Of a DNA stretch of 64,000 nt, positions 36,049-45,244 are shown in pieces. The DNA comes from JBCDJG01 sp038748065 (GTDB taxonomy: Bacteria; Pseudomonadota; Gammaproteobacteria; Pseudomonadales; Halieaceae), in the NCBI GenBank assembly GCA_038748065.1, contig JBCDJG010000023.1, positions 1 through 64,000 of the forward strand, read 5' to 3'. The notes beneath the pieces were generated by a model. That model saw nothing but the letters and a program-made list of their open reading frames with translations, was not told where the DNA came from and made no database searches. The position numbers and the translations under genes are program-made. The first letter of the stretch is position 1, and the number at the start of each line of letters is the position of its first letter.

Positions 36049-37103
36049 GGCTCGAACGTCGCAGCGCCAGCTCCTTAGGGTGGCAACTGCTGTCACCGCT
36101 TATCGCAGTCACCCTGGCTATGCTGACGGCATCAGCGTTGTTTGCCGCGCTGGGGCATGCGCCGCTGCAGGTCCTGGAACTCCTGTTTATTGCGCCTGTC
36201 AGTGATGCCTACGGCCTCAGCGAATTGGCCTTGAAGATGACCCCGCTGCTGCTGTGCGCAACTGGGCTGGCTCTGTGTTTTCGTGCCGGCGTCTGGAACA
36301 TTGGTGCCGAAGGCCAATACCTGGCGGGTTGTCTCGTCGGCGGAAGCGTCGCGCTAGCCCTAAACAGTCCGGATGGACCCACCGTGTGGTACCTGTGCAG
36401 CGCCGTTGTGGCAGGCGCCGCCGGTGGTGCAGTGTGGGCCGCCGCTGTCGCGCTGTTGAGAACTCGATTTCACTGCAGTGAGGTGCTGACCAGCATCATG
36501 CTTAACTACGTCGCCCTCTACCTGCTGCTGTGGGCGGTGGGGGGGCCGCTGAAAGATCCTGCGGGCTATAGTTTTCCAGAGTCTGCTTTACTCGAAGAAG
36601 CTATGCTGCTGCCGCCGCTGGTGCAGGGTTACCGCGCTCATGTTGGTTTTGCTGCCAGCTTGCTTGCACTTGCGGTGCTTTGGACCGTCGTCTCGCGAAC
36701 GCTGCTGGGCTTCAAAATCAGCGTCGTTGGCGACAGCCAAGCTGCGGCCCGGCACGCTGGTTTCAGTGAGCACCGTGTTGTGTGGACAGTCCTGCTGAGC
36801 TGTGGCGCCCTGGCGGGGCTGGCTGGAGTTATGACCGTCACCGGCCCGGTGGGCCAGCTGACGCCACACCTCTCCAGCGGCTATGGCTTTACCGCGATCA
36901 TAGTCGTATTCCTCGGCCGCTTTCATCCGCTCGGATTACTGCTCGCCGCTGCGCTGCTGGCACTGAGCTTCATCGGCGGCGAGAACCTGCAGATCGAACT
37001 GGGCCTGCCCAAATCTATCGCCTTAATGTTCCAGGGCCTGCTGCTTTTCTTCCTGCTTGCGACAGAACTGCTCACCCACTATCGTCTGGTTCCCAGGGAG
37101 TGA
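36045..37103 (+). CDS. Nucleoside-type ABC transporter, permease 1
   Basis: 352 residues with about 8-10 membrane helices, matching the BPD_transp_2 permeases of BMP-type importers: FRAGVWNIGAEGQYLAG near residue 85, LTSIMLNYVALYLL near 150 and GFTAIIVVFLGRFHPLG near 285. The ATG overlaps the stop of the ATPase gene (ATGA). It should pair with the next permease as a heterodimer in the inner membrane. Confidence 0.92.
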   Translation: MRLERRSASSLGWQLLSPLIAVTLAMLTASALFAALGHAPLQVLELLFIAPVSDAYGLSELALKMTPLLLCATGLALCFRAGVWNIGAEGQYLAGCLVGGSVALALNSPDGPTVWYLCSAVVAGAAGGAVWAAAVALLRTRFHCSEVLTSIMLNYVALYLLLWAVGGPLKDPAGYSFPESALLEEAMLLPPLVQGYRAHVGFAASLLALAVLWTVVSRTLLGFKISVVGDSQAAARHAGFSEHRVVWTVLLSCGALAGLAGVMTVTGPVGQLTPHLSSGYGFTAIIVVFLGRFHPLGLLLAAALLALSFIGGENLQIELGLPKSIALMFQGLLLFFLLATELLTHYRLVPRE

Positions 37104-37107
37104 TGAT

Positions 37108-38031
37108 ATGGATCTGATTTTTATTGCCGATCTATTGGCCGCCACCCTGGCGGCTACCGTGCCCTTGGCATTGTGTGTTACCGGTGTCGTCATTGGCGAG
37201 CGGAGCGGCGTGCTGAACCTGGGCCAGGAGGGCATCATGCTGATGGGCGCCGTCTGTGCGTTTATGGTGGCGCTAAACAGCGGCAGTTACCTTCTTGCCA
37301 GTTTGGCGGGTGCCGCAGTCGGCGCCGCCATGGGTGCCGCCTTTGCATTATTGACGCTGGTATTTCAAAGCAACGCGGTGGCCACAGGGCTTGCTCTGAC
37401 GATTTTTGGCACGGGGCTGAGTGCCTTTCTCGGTGAAGCCTATGTTGGTGAATCAATTAGCGGACTCGGACCACTCTTGCCGGAAGCCCTGCGCACCGTG
37501 CCACTGCTTGGCCCTGTGTTTTTCGGTCATGACGCGCTGTTCTACGCCGCGCTGGTGCTGTGCCTGCTGGTTCACCGAGTCCTGCACACGCAGCGTGTCG
37601 GTCTTATGGTCAGCGCTGTCGGAGAAAACCCGGAGACAGCGCATCGACTTGGACTCCCGGTACTGCGCACGCGATGGCTGACAGCGATCATCGGCTGTGC
37701 ATTCACTGGCCTAGGGGGCGCCTACCTGGCTATCGTCTACACTCCGCTTTGGACGGAGGGCATGACAGCCGGTCGTGGTTGGATTGCGCTGGCGCTGGTG
37801 GTACTCGCCGGGTGGCGGGTAAGCTGGGGGCTGCTTGCGGCTTTCGGCTTCGGTTTTATCAGCATCAGCAATCTCGTTTTGCAGGGGCTGGGCGTCACCA
37901 TTCCTGTTAACTTGTTGGCGACCTTGCCCTTCGTGATGTGCCTGCTGGCTCTGGTGATTGTGTCGAGCGGTAGGCGTAGCGAGCGTGAGCCCCCGCGTAG
38001 TCTTGGCCAAACGTATATTAAGGAGAATTGA
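37108..38031 (+). CDS. Nucleoside-type ABC transporter, permease 2
   Basis: 307 residues with about 8-9 membrane helices and the partner-permease hallmarks: GVVIGERSGVLNLGQEGIML near residue 25 and GENPETAHRLGLPV near 190. ATG 37108 has AGGGAG upstream, four bases after the preceding stop. Together with the ATPase, permease 1 and the BMP lipoprotein-like binding protein it forms a complete importer. Confidence 0.92.
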   Translation: MDLIFIADLLAATLAATVPLALCVTGVVIGERSGVLNLGQEGIMLMGAVCAFMVALNSGSYLLASLAGAAVGAAMGAAFALLTLVFQSNAVATGLALTIFGTGLSAFLGEAYVGESISGLGPLLPEALRTVPLLGPVFFGHDALFYAALVLCLLVHRVLHTQRVGLMVSAVGENPETAHRLGLPVLRTRWLTAIIGCAFTGLGGAYLAIVYTPLWTEGMTAGRGWIALALVVLAGWRVSWGLLAAFGFGFISISNLVLQGLGVTIPVNLLATLPFVMCLLALVIVSSGRRSEREPPRSLGQTYIKEN

Positions 38032-38032
38032 T

Positions 38033-39094
38033 GTGAGATCGCTCATTTTGCCGGGACTGTTGTGTAGCCTGTTTGCCGCGCCCCTTGCCTTTGCCGAGCC
38101 CTTGAGGGTGGCCTTCATGCATGAAAACCCTGTAGGGCAGGGAGGGTGGACCCTGTCTCATGAGCTGGCCCGGGAGCGATTGCAGACCCACTTCGGGGAT
38201 CAGATCAGCACGCGCATGCTGGATGGTATTGCACCCGGGGGTGACGCAGAGCGAGTCTTGACCAAACTGGCTCGTGACGGCAATGCCATGATTTTTGCGA
38301 CTTCTTACGGATTCATGAATAGCGCCCTGCGTGTGGCTCGACGCTTTCCGCGCACAACCTTCGAACATGCAGCGGGCTACAACACCGCTCGCAATCTGGG
38401 TACTTACCAGATTCGTGCTTTTCAGGGCCGGTTCCTCGCCGGCTACGCTGCGGGGAAGCTGTCCAGGAGCGGGCGCATCGGCTACGTCGGCTCGTTTCCT
38501 ATTCCAGAGGTGGTGCGTGGCATCAACGGCTTCACCCTGGGCGTTCGCGCTGCCAACCCGGAAGCTATAGTCGATGTTATCTGGATTACGACCTGGAGTG
38601 ACGCCGGTCGTTCGCGAGAAGCGACCCAGCTCCTGGTCAGTCAGGGCGCTGATGTGATCACCCACCACACAGAAACCGCAGCGGCGATTCAAACTGCCGA
38701 CCAGCTTGGTGTTTGGTCGGTGGGCTACCAGACGGATCGCAGCGCGTTTGCGCCGGAGCACCACCTCGTTAGCGTGGCACACAACTGGTTTCCTATCTAT
38801 CGTTACAAAGTCCAGGCCGTGCTGGATGAGAACTGGCAGCCGACCCAGGAATGGGCCGGTGTAGAAGCGGATGCTACGCAGCTGGTTTCCTGGGGCAAGC
38901 GTGTCCCCGAGGAGTTGATCAATGAGGTTGCCGCCCTGCGGGAAGAACTTCTGGGAGGCCGGGCTGTGTTCGCAGGCCCCATTGCCGATAATGAGGGGGC
39001 CGAGCGCATTGCGCAGGGCTCAGTTGCCTCCGACGAGGAATTGCTCGCTATGGAATGGTTAGTGGAGGGCGTCAATGGCAGTAGGCCCGACTAG
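38033..39094 (+). CDS. BMP-family periplasmic binding protein
   Basis: 353 residues: signal peptide (1-21) and a BMP (basic membrane protein/PnrA-like) domain that binds nucleosides in known relatives. Seen: AFMHENPVGQGGWTLSHE near 30, YNTARNLGTYQIRAFQGRF near 118 and SQGADVITHHTETAA near 205. GTG 38033 is chosen for AGGAG seven bases before it and because it opens the signal peptide. Last gene of the importer operon. Its stop overlaps that of the convergent adenine deaminase gene by four bases. Confidence 0.92.
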   Translation: MRSLILPGLLCSLFAAPLAFAEPLRVAFMHENPVGQGGWTLSHELARERLQTHFGDQISTRMLDGIAPGGDAERVLTKLARDGNAMIFATSYGFMNSALRVARRFPRTTFEHAAGYNTARNLGTYQIRAFQGRFLAGYAAGKLSRSGRIGYVGSFPIPEVVRGINGFTLGVRAANPEAIVDVIWITTWSDAGRSREATQLLVSQGADVITHHTETAAAIQTADQLGVWSVGYQTDRSAFAPEHHLVSVAHNWFPIYRYKVQAVLDENWQPTQEWAGVEADATQLVSWGKRVPEELINEVAALREELLGGRAVFAGPIADNEGAERIAQGSVASDEELLAMEWLVEGVNGSRPD

Positions 39095-40113
39095 AGCTCG
39101 TCGGGCAGACTGGCCTCGAGCTGTGTCAGCCAATGCTGCTTCGCCTCCTCGTCGAGGAAGCTGGCGCGAAAGCCATTCTCCAGGATTTGGCGCCCCTGCT
39201 TGAGACTCATGTCCTGTGCATCAACCAGCCCCTGCAGGTTGGCGGTAAGGTAGCCTCCGAAATATGCCGGGTCATCCGAATTGACGGTGACGTTCAAGCC
39301 AGCGTCGAGCAGTTCCAGCACATTGTGGTCCGCCAGCGTCGCGAAGGTCTTCAGACGCACATTGGAGAACGGGCATACCGTCAGTGGTATCTGTGTCTCT
39401 CGCAGGCGAGCGACAAGTGCTTCTGATTCTGTCGCTCGTATGCCGTGATCGATGCGTTCAACCTGTAGCAAGTCAATGGAAGCGCCGATATTTTCTGCAG
39501 GCCCTTCTTCCCCGGCATGAGCTGTGGCGCGATAGCCGCTCTGGCGAGCTTCCTGATAAAGATTGATAAAGTTCTCTGGCGGAAAACCCAGCTCTGAGCT
39601 GGCAAGGCCAATGGCGCTGAAATGATCTCGGTAGGGTTCTGCCAGGGCCAGCGTGCGCAGCGCATCCTGCTCCGGTAGGTGGCGCAAAAAACTCAGAATC
39701 AACGCGACAGACTGATCCCAGCCTTTGCGTGCCTCGTCAATGGCAGCGAGAAAGCCCTCCATCATGACCTCGATCGGGACCTGGTTAGCAGCGTAAGTCT
39801 GGGGTTCTACCATGATCTCTGCGTGGACGATGTTCTCTGCGCGACAGTGCTGCAAATAGTCCATCATCAACGCGTAGAAGTCGTCGGCATCTCGCAGCAC
39901 GGAGGCGCCAAGGTAGTAGAGGTCGAGAAAGCTCTGCAGGTCGGCAAAGTCGTAGGCGGCGAGAACCTCGGCTTCGTCTTTGTAAGGAAGCGCCACCGAG
40001 TGCTTGGCCGCGAGTTCCAGCATGCGGCGGGGCTCCAGACTGCCATCAATGTGCATGTGTAGCTCCGCCTTCGGAGCATGGGCCAGCCACTGTTTGAATG
40101 AATCGGCGTTCAA
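39091..40113 (-). CDS. Adenine deaminase of the ADA superfamily (Aah1-like)
   Basis: 340 residues with ADA motifs: PKAELHMHIDGSLEP near residue 14, TAHAGEEGP near 192, RIDHGIRATE near 215 and VNSDDPAYFGGYL near 270. The ASSELGFPPENF and DPAYFGGY signatures are those of the fungal/pseudomonad adenine deaminases, not adenosine deaminases. The product would be hypoxanthine. TTG 40113 is chosen since AGGAGA lies seven bases upstream; a longer reading has no ribosome site. It follows a DUF1330 gene in a sigma-54-controlled pair. Confidence 0.88.
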   Translation of the reverse strand: MNADSFKQWLAHAPKAELHMHIDGSLEPRRMLELAAKHSVALPYKDEAEVLAAYDFADLQSFLDLYYLGASVLRDADDFYALMMDYLQHCRAENIVHAEIMVEPQTYAANQVPIEVMMEGFLAAIDEARKGWDQSVALILSFLRHLPEQDALRTLALAEPYRDHFSAIGLASSELGFPPENFINLYQEARQSGYRATAHAGEEGPAENIGASIDLLQVERIDHGIRATESEALVARLRETQIPLTVCPFSNVRLKTFATLADHNVLELLDAGLNVTVNSDDPAYFGGYLTANLQGLVDAQDMSLKQGRQILENGFRASFLDEEAKQHWLTQLEASLPDEL

Positions 40114-40129
40114 GGTTCTGTCTCCTGTG

Positions 40130-40450
40130 TTAGCTAACAACCAGCTCAGCGCCGCCGCTGCGATCCACGCCGTCAACGATGATCAGCCTTGAATCGGCGT
40201 GTTCACGTCGCTGGGCGTGTATGTGCGCCATCTCCGGATCGTTTACCCAGGCGCTGGCCAGCTCAAGTGAGGGAAACGCTACGATAACCAGTCGTTCCGG
40301 CGCCCACTCGCTATCCGCCTGATGAATGGTGCCGGCGCGGACAAGGTAAACGCCCCCATAGGCTGCCAGTGTTGGCGTAACCTGTGAGAGATACTCGCGA
40401 TATGGCTCCGGGTTTTTTACGTCGTTATCCACGACTACATAAACCGTCAT
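40130..40450 (-). CDS. DUF1330 family protein
   Basis: 106 residues of the DUF1330 family (dimeric alpha-beta-barrel fold): YVVVDNDVKNPEPYREYL near the start, GGVYLVRAG near 33, and ERLVIVAFPSLELASAWVND near 52-71. The biochemical role of the family is unknown. AGGAG precedes the ATG. It is the promoter-proximal gene of the pair with adenine deaminase, 16 bases apart, so a link to purine use is suggested by context only. Confidence 0.88.
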   Translation of the reverse strand: MTVYVVVDNDVKNPEPYREYLSQVTPTLAAYGGVYLVRAGTIHQADSEWAPERLVIVAFPSLELASAWVNDPEMAHIHAQRREHADSRLIIVDGVDRSGGAELVVS

Positions 40451-40510
40451 TGTCGATCATCTCCTGAATACTTTTGTCTCGCAGGCGCAATGCGACTGGC
40501 AAGATAATAC

Positions 40511-40526
40511 TGCAAATAGTGCGCCA
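40511..40526 (-). promoter_or_regulatory. Sigma-54 promoter for DUF1330/adenine deaminase
   Basis: Minus-strand TGGCGCACTATTTGCA, one mismatch in the -24 box, exact spacing and TTGCA at -12. Predicted start is about 50 bases before the ATG at 40450. A degenerate NtrC-like half site (GCACCGCAGTGG near 40594) lies about 100 bases upstream. Confidence 0.78.
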
Positions 40527-40626
40527 TCCTCGCAATCGGTGCTCTGATACATAGACCATAAAGCTGGCCCGGTGTTATGCTCTAAATGTCAATGCGCACC
40601 GCAGTGGTAGCTAGGGGGGTCGCAGC

Positions 40627-41316
40627 ATGACTTCGTCCGCTTCATCACGCCGCAACGGCGCCAGGCGAGGCCCTTACAAGCCGGGGCAAATCCGGGACCG
40701 TAATTTCCAATTGATCATTGATGCCGCCGAGTACGAGTTTGCCCGCCATGGATATCATGGCACCAGCACGCAAAAAATAGCGGACCGCGCGGGCATCGCC
40801 AAGGCCAACATACACTACTATTTCAACAGCAAGAGCAACCTCTATCTGGAGGTGCTGGATAACATCATCTCGCTGTGGAACGACTTCCTTGACGATGTCA
40901 GTGTCGAGGATGATCCAGCCGAAGTGCTCGACAAGTTCGTGCGGCGAAAAGTTGCGCTGTCTTTTTCGCATCCCCAGGCCTCAAGGGTCTTCGCAGTAGA
41001 GATCATCCAGGGCGCACCGCACATCAAGGAATACATCCGTACGCGGATGCGTAAATGGGTAACTGAAAAGGCCGGCGTGCTTCGTCAGTGGAGTGCCGAG
41101 GGTCGTATGGCAGACATAGACCCGGTACACCTGATTTTTTTGATCTGGTCTTCAACCCAGCACTATGCAGACTTTGAAACGCAGGTGCTGACGATACTTA
41201 ACCGGAAAGACTTTGACGCAAATACTCAGCGTCAGGTCGCCGACTTCCTCAGCGCCACCATCTTGCGGGCCTGCGGTTTGTCGACCCCTGCGCCCTTATC
41301 TCCACGGACCTCGTGA
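40627..41316 (+). CDS. RutR-like TetR-family regulator
   Basis: 229 residues. An N-terminal TetR helix-turn-helix (HGYHGTSTQKIADRAGIAK near residues 42-60, then IHYYFNSKSNLY) and a C-terminal domain very close to that of E. coli RutR: SHPQASRVFAVEIIQGAP near 118 and DPVHLIFLIWSSTQHYADF near 168. RutR binds uracil and thymine and controls pyrimidine and purine genes. A strong ribosome site (AGGGGGG) precedes the ATG. It is monocistronic and lacks a sigma-54 element. A RutR-type palindrome lies in front of the receptor at 60500, a likely target. Which base it senses is unknown. Confidence 0.9.
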   Translation: MTSSASSRRNGARRGPYKPGQIRDRNFQLIIDAAEYEFARHGYHGTSTQKIADRAGIAKANIHYYFNSKSNLYLEVLDNIISLWNDFLDDVSVEDDPAEVLDKFVRRKVALSFSHPQASRVFAVEIIQGAPHIKEYIRTRMRKWVTEKAGVLRQWSAEGRMADIDPVHLIFLIWSSTQHYADFETQVLTILNRKDFDANTQRQVADFLSATILRACGLSTPAPLSPRTS

Positions 41317-41325
41317 ATCGCGCTC

Positions 41326-42420
41326 TCAGGGCTCGCCCGTCATTACCTCGGTAAAAAGTTTGAAGGCGCCAGGCCCGTCCGTTTGCAGGCATACCTGCGT
41401 GTTGGCAGCTCCGGTGCCGGCGATCACCGCGCCTGCCGTTGCCGACGCAAGGTGCTGGCGATCTGCGCCATCCCAGCGTGTCGGAGGGATGCTCAGATCG
41501 CTGGTTTGCAACCAGGGTTTGTCGCCTGCTGGCTGCACGTCCACGGCCAGCGCGCGCTGCTCGCCGCTGCAGAAGCGTTCGGCGTCAATGACCACCAGCG
41601 CGGCTAGAACGTCCCAGAAGTAATACTCGTCGGATGCGATGAACCAATCGTTTTTATCCAGAATCTCGTCCCAGAATCGTGCCGCCGGATTATCTGCCTG
41701 CTGCTTGAACGTCGCGGCGAATTCCGCGGTCACACGCACTGTATTGGTGACGTCCAGCCCGACCATCTCGATAGCTACACCGGAACGAAGAAGCTCGTCC
41801 GCTGCCATAGGGTCTACGAAAAAGTTCCACTCAGCCAGCGTATTCGGATGACCGTCGGTAAACTCCGGCACGATGATGTTGCCTGGTGCATCCAGGCTGC
41901 CGCCCATAATAACGATACGTTCGACCCGTTCTCTATCGCTGGGATAGCGTCGTAGCCACTGTGCGATATTCGTCATGGGCCCGGTGGCCAGAATGGTTAC
42001 GGGTTCGTCGCTTTCCTCGATCGCCGCATGCATCAGGTCGACCGCGTGGCGCGTATCAGCCGACCGCGGACTGCGTGGCACGTCCACCCCGGATAGAATG
42101 TCCATGTCGTCCTGCCACGCCTGTGGGAAGACAAAATAGCCGTCCAGGGGAACCTCATCGCCGCAGCTGACAGGAACATCCATGGCCGGGTCGGCCAGGT
42201 GCAGCAACGCCAGGGCGTTACTTACGCCGGGCGCGCAGTGAGCTTCGCCGCTCCCCGCCACGGTTACAGCGATTAATTCAATCGAAGGTTCCCGGGCGAG
42301 GAAGAGCAATGTTGCCCAGTCATCTATCGCCATATCGTTATCGAAGATGACTGGCGTCTTCGCTTGGGCGCCAGCGGCGAAAAGCGTTAACAGCAGAGAC
42401 AGGGGCAGGGAACGTTTCAT
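41326..42420 (-). CDS. Exported nucleoside hydrolase (IUNH family)
   Basis: 364 residues: signal peptide (1-20, ending GAQA) followed by an inosine-uridine nucleoside hydrolase domain. The calcium-binding aspartates appear as FDNDMAIDDW near residue 27, with ILATGPMTNIAQWL near 143, VIMGG near 168 and EWNFFVDPMAAD near 195. It would split nucleosides into base and ribose in the periplasm. It is the last gene of the TonB-ExbB-ExbD operon, 23 bases after the TPR gene, so energy coupling and nucleoside cleavage are expressed together. A few relatives act on modified nucleosides. Confidence 0.9.
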   Translation of the reverse strand: MKRSLPLSLLLTLFAAGAQAKTPVIFDNDMAIDDWATLLFLAREPSIELIAVTVAGSGEAHCAPGVSNALALLHLADPAMDVPVSCGDEVPLDGYFVFPQAWQDDMDILSGVDVPRSPRSADTRHAVDLMHAAIEESDEPVTILATGPMTNIAQWLRRYPSDRERVERIVIMGGSLDAPGNIIVPEFTDGHPNTLAEWNFFVDPMAADELLRSGVAIEMVGLDVTNTVRVTAEFAATFKQQADNPAARFWDEILDKNDWFIASDEYYFWDVLAALVVIDAERFCSGEQRALAVDVQPAGDKPWLQTSDLSIPPTRWDGADRQHLASATAGAVIAGTGAANTQVCLQTDGPGAFKLFTEVMTGEP

Positions 42421-42443
42421 GGCAACGGCACTCGGCTACTCGA

Positions 42444-43664
42444 CTATTTGTTGGCCGCTAGCCAGTCCGCCTGGCGTTTCATGTCGTCGGCGTAGCGCAT
42501 CCAGCTCGCCGCAGAGCGCTCGGTGCCCTTGGAAGCAGCCGCCTTGCGCAGCGCTTTGCGCCCGGTTTCAAACTTGCCCTGTTCCACCCGGGCGATGCCC
42601 AGGATCAACCACGCTTTGCCGGGTTCTTTCAGCTCGCTTTCGAGCGCTCTGACAGCGGCGATTTCGGCGCGTTGCCAACGCGCCCGGTCAACATGAAGAT
42701 TGGCGATCTTCATCCAGGGCTCGGCGGAGCCAAACAGTTCGGCTTTACGTTGGTAAGCTTCAATGCCCAGGTCGTACTCTCGGGCGGTCACCCAGGCCTG
42801 TGCCTGCATCTCGAGGATATCTTCTTCTTCAGGCACCAGGCCCTCTTCGACAGCACGGCTGAGCAGGCGCGCGCCATGCTCTGGTATGCCTTGTAGAACG
42901 GCCAATTGAATCATAGATTTTACGGTTGACGCTTTGTCTAGCAGGGATTGATCGAACGCGATCTTGAGAGAGGCGAGCGCACGCTCCGGCTGGTCCATCA
43001 CCATGTAGACGCTGGCCAGCTGCTCCCAGTAACCGCCCTTTTCCGGCCATAGTGCGATCATGCGAAGCAGCGCATCCGCAGCCTCAGGATATCGCTTGAG
43101 CTCGAAGTAGTTTGCCGTCAGTAGCTGATACCAGCTCTCACGCGGTTTTTCCGCGATAGATACGGCTTGCTCGGCATAGGGTACAGACTCAGCGTAACGC
43201 TTAACCTGCGCATAGATATTGGCCATGAACATGTACTGCGAGGCCGTTGGCGTTTCCAGCTGTGTGAACCAGTCCTCCGCGAAAACGAGCGCTTCGTCAA
43301 ATTGCCCCAGTGCAGCATGCAGCTGCGCCACCATGTAACCCACGTTGTAGACGACGTTTTGTGGCAGCCGCTCAGTGGCCAGGCTGCGCTTCAGGTAATC
43401 GATAGCTTTCGGGAAGTCCTCACGGGACATCTCGACGTAGCCAATAGTCTGCAGGGTCAGGGCTTGGTCGAGACTGTCGTCTTCGACCTCTCCGAGCAGG
43501 GTAATGAGCCGGGTGGCGGACTCATCCATGGCTCCGGTGGCCATCAGTTCCTGAATTTCAGTGAGCTCCTTATAGGTCGAGGTGCTGACTGAATCCTTGG
43601 CCGCATGCGCTGTGATCGATAGCGTGGCGCACAGCGTGATGGAGATCAGGTAACGCAGCATCAT
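42444..43664 (-). CDS. Secreted TPR-repeat protein of the TonB operon
   Basis: 406 residues with a signal peptide (1-22) and helical TPR-like repeats through most of the chain, for example YWEQLASVYMVMDQPERALASL near 190-210. Proteins like this are commonly the last member of ExbB-ExbD-TonB operons in marine gammaproteobacteria and are thought to assist the TonB system in the periplasm. The ATG overlaps the TonB stop by four bases. Confidence 0.85.
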   Translation of the reverse strand: MMLRYLISITLCATLSITAHAAKDSVSTSTYKELTEIQELMATGAMDESATRLITLLGEVEDDSLDQALTLQTIGYVEMSREDFPKAIDYLKRSLATERLPQNVVYNVGYMVAQLHAALGQFDEALVFAEDWFTQLETPTASQYMFMANIYAQVKRYAESVPYAEQAVSIAEKPRESWYQLLTANYFELKRYPEAADALLRMIALWPEKGGYWEQLASVYMVMDQPERALASLKIAFDQSLLDKASTVKSMIQLAVLQGIPEHGARLLSRAVEEGLVPEEEDILEMQAQAWVTAREYDLGIEAYQRKAELFGSAEPWMKIANLHVDRARWQRAEIAAVRALESELKEPGKAWLILGIARVEQGKFETGRKALRKAAASKGTERSAASWMRYADDMKRQADWLAANK

Positions 43665-44302
43665 GAGCGGCCTCCGAGGCGGAACTCTATGGTCTGTCTT
43701 GCTCGCTGTGACTGAGGTGTTCCGTCAACAATCTTGGGTCTGAACTTCCAGCGTTTCATCGCGTCCATCGCGGCCTTGTCAAAAATACGCGGTGGATCTG
43801 ATTCAATCACGGACGCCCCCGATACGGTCCCGTCCGGTCGAATAGTGACTGCCATGGTGACATAGCCTTCTAGTTTGGCCTGCTTGGCAGCGCGCGGATA
43901 GGTCGGTGCCGTCCTTACAACGGGTATGACGTCGGTGTCGAAGCCCGCCAGCCCCTGACCTTGTTGCATAGCTCCCAGGAACGGGCCATCGCCGGAGTTT
44001 ATGGGTATGCCAATGGAAGGCATATTCATATCCAGATTGGGGTTCAGGTTTGCCAGCTGATTGCTGAGGTCGGGTGTCTCCGGCGGTGCTTCGGGAGGCG
44101 GCGGCTCCCGCAGCTTGCGTTCCTTGGTTCTGGTTTCTTCGTTTTGTTCCACGCGCACGAAGTTGAGATAAGTTCGCGACTTGTCGGGCTTTTCGAAGAT
44201 GGCATCCGCGGCAATCATGAACTGCATGAGGGCAAACAGCGCGAAGCCTATACCGCAGGCCAGCACGAAGGTGGCCGCTTGTTTGGCAGCGCCTGTCACC
44301 AC
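43661..44302 (-). CDS. tonB: TonB-family energy transducer
   Basis: 213 residues: one N-terminal membrane helix (about 8-30), a short proline-rich stretch (LREPPPPEAPPETPD near 64-78), and a C-terminal TonB domain with YPRAAKQAKLEGYVTMAVT near 135 and AAMDAMKRWKFRP near 178. It links the proton-driven ExbB/ExbD complex to outer-membrane receptors. GTG start directly after the ExbD stop. The periplasmic spacer is shorter than in E. coli TonB, as in other genes of this operon type. Confidence 0.92.
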   Translation of the reverse strand: MVTGAAKQAATFVLACGIGFALFALMQFMIAADAIFEKPDKSRTYLNFVRVEQNEETRTKERKLREPPPPEAPPETPDLSNQLANLNPNLDMNMPSIGIPINSGDGPFLGAMQQGQGLAGFDTDVIPVVRTAPTYPRAAKQAKLEGYVTMAVTIRPDGTVSGASVIESDPPRIFDKAAMDAMKRWKFRPKIVDGTPQSQRARQTIEFRLGGRS

Positions 44303-44716
44303 TCAGAAGCCCTCATCAGCTGCAACGGATACGCTTTCTGCGCCCGCCAGGCGCGATTGATCCATCACTTCAATCAACGTCTCTGTTTTGGAGTCAGCAT
44401 CGGCGACGATGATGACCGCGGCACCGGGATTTTCGGCAAGGCCTCGCTCAACATTGGCGCGTACTGCACGCTTGTCTACCAGCCGCTTGTCCATAAATAT
44501 CTGGTTGCTTGCCGTGATGCCAATCTGAATGCTGTTCGAGTCGGTAACCACCGCGGTGTCGGCATTGGGGCGACTGACATCGACGCCGGACTCCTTGACG
44601 AAGGTCGACGTTACGATAAAGAAGATCAGCATGATGAAGACCACGTCCAGCATCGGTGTCAGATCGATCTGGCTTTCTTCATCTTCACTCAGAAGGGTAT
44701 CGATTTCGCTACTCAT
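44303..44716 (-). CDS. exbD: ExbD-type biopolymer transport protein
   Basis: 137 residues with one membrane helix (about 22-42, preceded by IDLTPMLDVVFIMLIFFIV with the conserved Asp) and a small periplasmic domain. It works with ExbB as the proton-driven motor for TonB. The ATG overlaps the stop of the second ExbB gene (ATGA). Confidence 0.93.
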   Translation of the reverse strand: MSSEIDTLLSEDEESQIDLTPMLDVVFIMLIFFIVTSTFVKESGVDVSRPNADTAVVTDSNSIQIGITASNQIFMDKRLVDKRAVRANVERGLAENPGAAVIIVADADSKTETLIEVMDQSRLAGAESVSVAADEGF

Positions 44717-45240
44717 GCTTCGTGTCCATCATCAATTGTCAGTGCTTCGTTGAGGCGTTGGCGCTCTTTTCGAAAACGCCGCTCGAGGGCTGAGGCAAAG
44801 GGAATCGCGACCAGGGCGACCATCATGCCGGCCATGGTGGGTATCGTCGCGGCGCTCACGCCGTCAGCCATGGCGCGGGGGTTGCCCGAACCCATAAAGG
44901 CCATCACGTCGAAGACCTGGATCATGCCGGTCACCGTGCCCAGCAGTCCGAACATGGGTAACAAAGCGATCAGCGTAGGAATCAGTTTCAGGTTGCGCTG
45001 CATGTCGATCTCGACCTCCGAGATCAGGCCTCGACGACACAATAGCGCAAGCCAGGAACTCCGATCATCGCGCCCGGCCCACTGCTGGCTGGCGCTGGAA
45101 AGGCCTGCAGCATGTTCGCGATAGAAATACCAAAAGCGCTCGAGAATTAGCCACCACAGCCAGATAGCGAGGAACAGGATGGCGTATAAAACGTCGCCAC
45201 CCTTGTCCAGAAAGTCACGCAATGCGCTGATCGGTTCCAT
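44713..45240 (-). CDS. exbB: ExbB/TolQ-type protein, short form
   Basis: 175 residues with three membrane helices and the family core LLPMFGLLGTVTGMIQVFDV near residue 92-112. It is the typical short ExbB that follows the long ExbB in this operon type. Four bases separate it from the upstream gene. Confidence 0.92.
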   Translation of the reverse strand: MEPISALRDFLDKGGDVLYAILFLAIWLWWLILERFWYFYREHAAGLSSASQQWAGRDDRSSWLALLCRRGLISEVEIDMQRNLKLIPTLIALLPMFGLLGTVTGMIQVFDVMAFMGSGNPRAMADGVSAATIPTMAGMMVALVAIPFASALERRFRKERQRLNEALTIDDGHEA

Positions 45241-45244
45241 GGGA

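Noticed and set aside
40550..40570. RutR-like half sites (TAGACCA and TGGCCC) before the RutR-like gene
   Set aside because: The spacing between halves is wrong for the RutR palindrome, so autoregulation is not supported.
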